This document shows, one piece after another, positions 5,622 through 6,554 of a stretch of 6,554 bases of DNA. Position 1 is the first letter of the stretch; each line of letters begins with the position of its first letter. The notes below the pieces were generated by a model. That model searched no databases, was not told the origin of the DNA, and worked only from the letters and a program-made list of their open reading frames with translations. The DNA comes from Chitinivibrionales bacterium (lineage in GTDB: Bacteria > Fibrobacterota > Chitinivibrionia > Chitinivibrionales > FEN-1185), in the NCBI GenBank assembly GCA_028718065.1, contig JAQUMP010000202.1:1-6554 (forward strand), given 5' to 3'. A program made the translations under genes and the position numbers.

Positions 5622-6554
5622 TTAGCGATTATTCTTTTTTATTGAGCGTGCCAAATCTTTGGCTAAACCCGTAAAATCCGCCTCGCCCGGAAATTGCGCC
5701 TGGGCCTGCGAGAGTTTTTCCTGCGCAACGGCGAATTGTGCATGCTCCAAAAGCATTTCGATCTGCACCACGCGCGGGCGCCCTTCGCGCGGCGCCAGCG
5801 CAATGCAGCGCGAGAGTCCGGCGATAGTTTCTTGCAGCAGCGTTTCGTAAGTTGCACGCAAGATATGATCGGTTGTGTCCGCCGCGACCGCCGTTCGCAT
5901 TGAGTCAAGTTTGCCGCGCACGGCGTACGCCCGGCGGATAAAACAATCCACATAAAGCATGAGCGGCTCCTGTGATACCGGCGCCAGGTGCGCCGCAGGG
6001 TCGCCGAAGCGGCGCATGGAGTAAACCGTGTCCAGCAGCCGGCGGGTGCGCTCGTAATCAAACCCGGCCGGAAGCGTTGGGGCAAGCCGGTATACTAATC
6101 CTTGACGCACGCAAAAGGGAGCAAACTCCCGCCACCATTGCGGCGCGACGGTCATGGCAAAATAAAAAGGCCGCTCCACGCAGTTGGCGTCCACGAGCGC
6201 GTAGAGAAGCTGTTTCTGCACACTGATGAGCGGCATCTGTTCTTTGCCGGGCATGACGATATGCAGCCCCGAGCGGCGCATCGTAATCGGGGTGGCGTCC
6301 TGCGTTGGGTTGGGCTGGGTGGCAAGTTGGTCCAGATAATCGTCTTCAAAGGGCAATGCCACGACCGGCGCGGTATGCCGCAGCTCCTTGGCATACCAGG
6401 ATGCGCCGAGCAGTCCCAGGTTTACAACACGCACATCGCGGCGGATGCCGAATGCCTCCTGCAACGCCCACAGCGGAAAGGTGTCGTTGTCGCCGGTGGT
6501 AATTAAAATCCCGTCGCGATCGCAGGACATGAGCAGGTTATAGGCCAGATCGTA
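5622..6554 (-). CDS. DUF2723 (GT117/TMEM260-like) protein, C-terminal part (5' truncated by window edge)
   Basis: The minus-strand frame is open from the right edge of the window to a stop at 5622-5624, giving about 310 visible residues; the N-terminal multi-spanning membrane part lies outside. The visible part starts YDLAYNLLMSC, followed by ILITTGDNDTFPLWALQEAFGIR and DVRVVNLGLLGASWY. This block is the hallmark of the soluble C-terminal region of DUF2723 proteins, a family related to protein O-mannosyltransferases (GT117, TMEM260). No transmembrane helix is visible here. The last 100 or so residues are Ala/Gln/Leu-rich and look helical, possibly TPR-like (inference). The ATG at 6530 is internal, since homologous sequence continues upstream of it. 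The expected role is transfer of sugar from a lipid-linked donor to exported proteins, but acceptor and sugar are unknown. The next gene on the same strand is the Gfo/Idh/MocA oxidoreductase. Confidence 0.82.
   Translation of the reverse strand, partial: YDLAYNLLMSCDRDGILITTGDNDTFPLWALQEAFGIRRDVRVVNLGLLGASWYAKELRHTAPVVALPFEDDYLDQLATQPNPTQDATPITMRRSGLHIVMPGKEQMPLISVQKQLLYALVDANCVERPFYFAMTVAPQWWREFAPFCVRQGLVYRLAPTLPAGFDYERTRRLLDTVYSMRRFGDPAAHLAPVSQEPLMLYVDCFIRRAYAVRGKLDSMRTAVAADTTDHILRATYETLLQETIAGLSRCIALAPREGRPRVVQIEMLLEHAQFAVAQEKLSQAQAQFPGEADFTGLAKDLARSIKKNNR

Overview
The window is protein-coding almost end to end and falls into three blocks. The surroundings are moderately GC-rich. The presence of a DUF2723 (GT117/TMEM260-like) protein, found in Bacteroidota and several lineages including Elusimicrobiota, Omnitrophota and other PVC-like groups, points to an uncultured-type Gram-negative bacterium. 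Nothing in the window fixes the phylum.

Block 1 (1-3813, plus strand) is a high-affinity phosphate uptake operon: the 3' end of pstS, then pstC, pstA and two tandem pstB-type ATPase genes. Junctions are tight. pstS and pstC share one base (TAATG), there are 4 nt to pstA, 3 nt to the first pstB (GTG start) and 6 nt to the second. No phoU follows in the window. The striking point is that the two ATPases are degenerate in complementary ways. The first (here PstB1) keeps a perfect LSGGQ signature but has lost the Q-loop glutamine and the switch histidine and has a non-standard P-loop. The second (PstB2) has perfect Walker A, Q-loop, Walker B and H-loop, but its signature reads LQLEQ. In an ABC dimer each ATP site is built from one subunit's Walker/Q/H motifs and the other's signature. 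A PstB1:PstB2 heterodimer would therefore have exactly one fully canonical site and one degenerate site. This is the architecture of asymmetric exporters such as TAP1/2, TM287/288 and CFTR, but here in a phosphate importer.

Block 2 (about 3880-4579, plus strand) is a visibly AT-richer insert carrying a minimal nucleotidyltransferase and a HEPN protein that overlap by 4 nt. They match the MntA-HepT toxin-antitoxin family, including the GSX10DXD and RX4HXY motifs. They have their own sigma70-like promoter and sit where phoU might be expected.

Block 3 (4583-6554, minus strand) converges on block 2. It holds the C-terminal part of a DUF2723 protein, running off the right edge, followed after a short gap by a Gfo/Idh/MocA oxidoreductase of the dihydrodiol/xylose-dehydrogenase type. 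The two are probably co-transcribed.

The only intergenic stretch of note (3814-3944) holds a weak hairpin with a short T run after pstB2 and the toxin-antitoxin promoter. No tRNA, rRNA, CRISPR array, insertion sequence or long repeat was seen.
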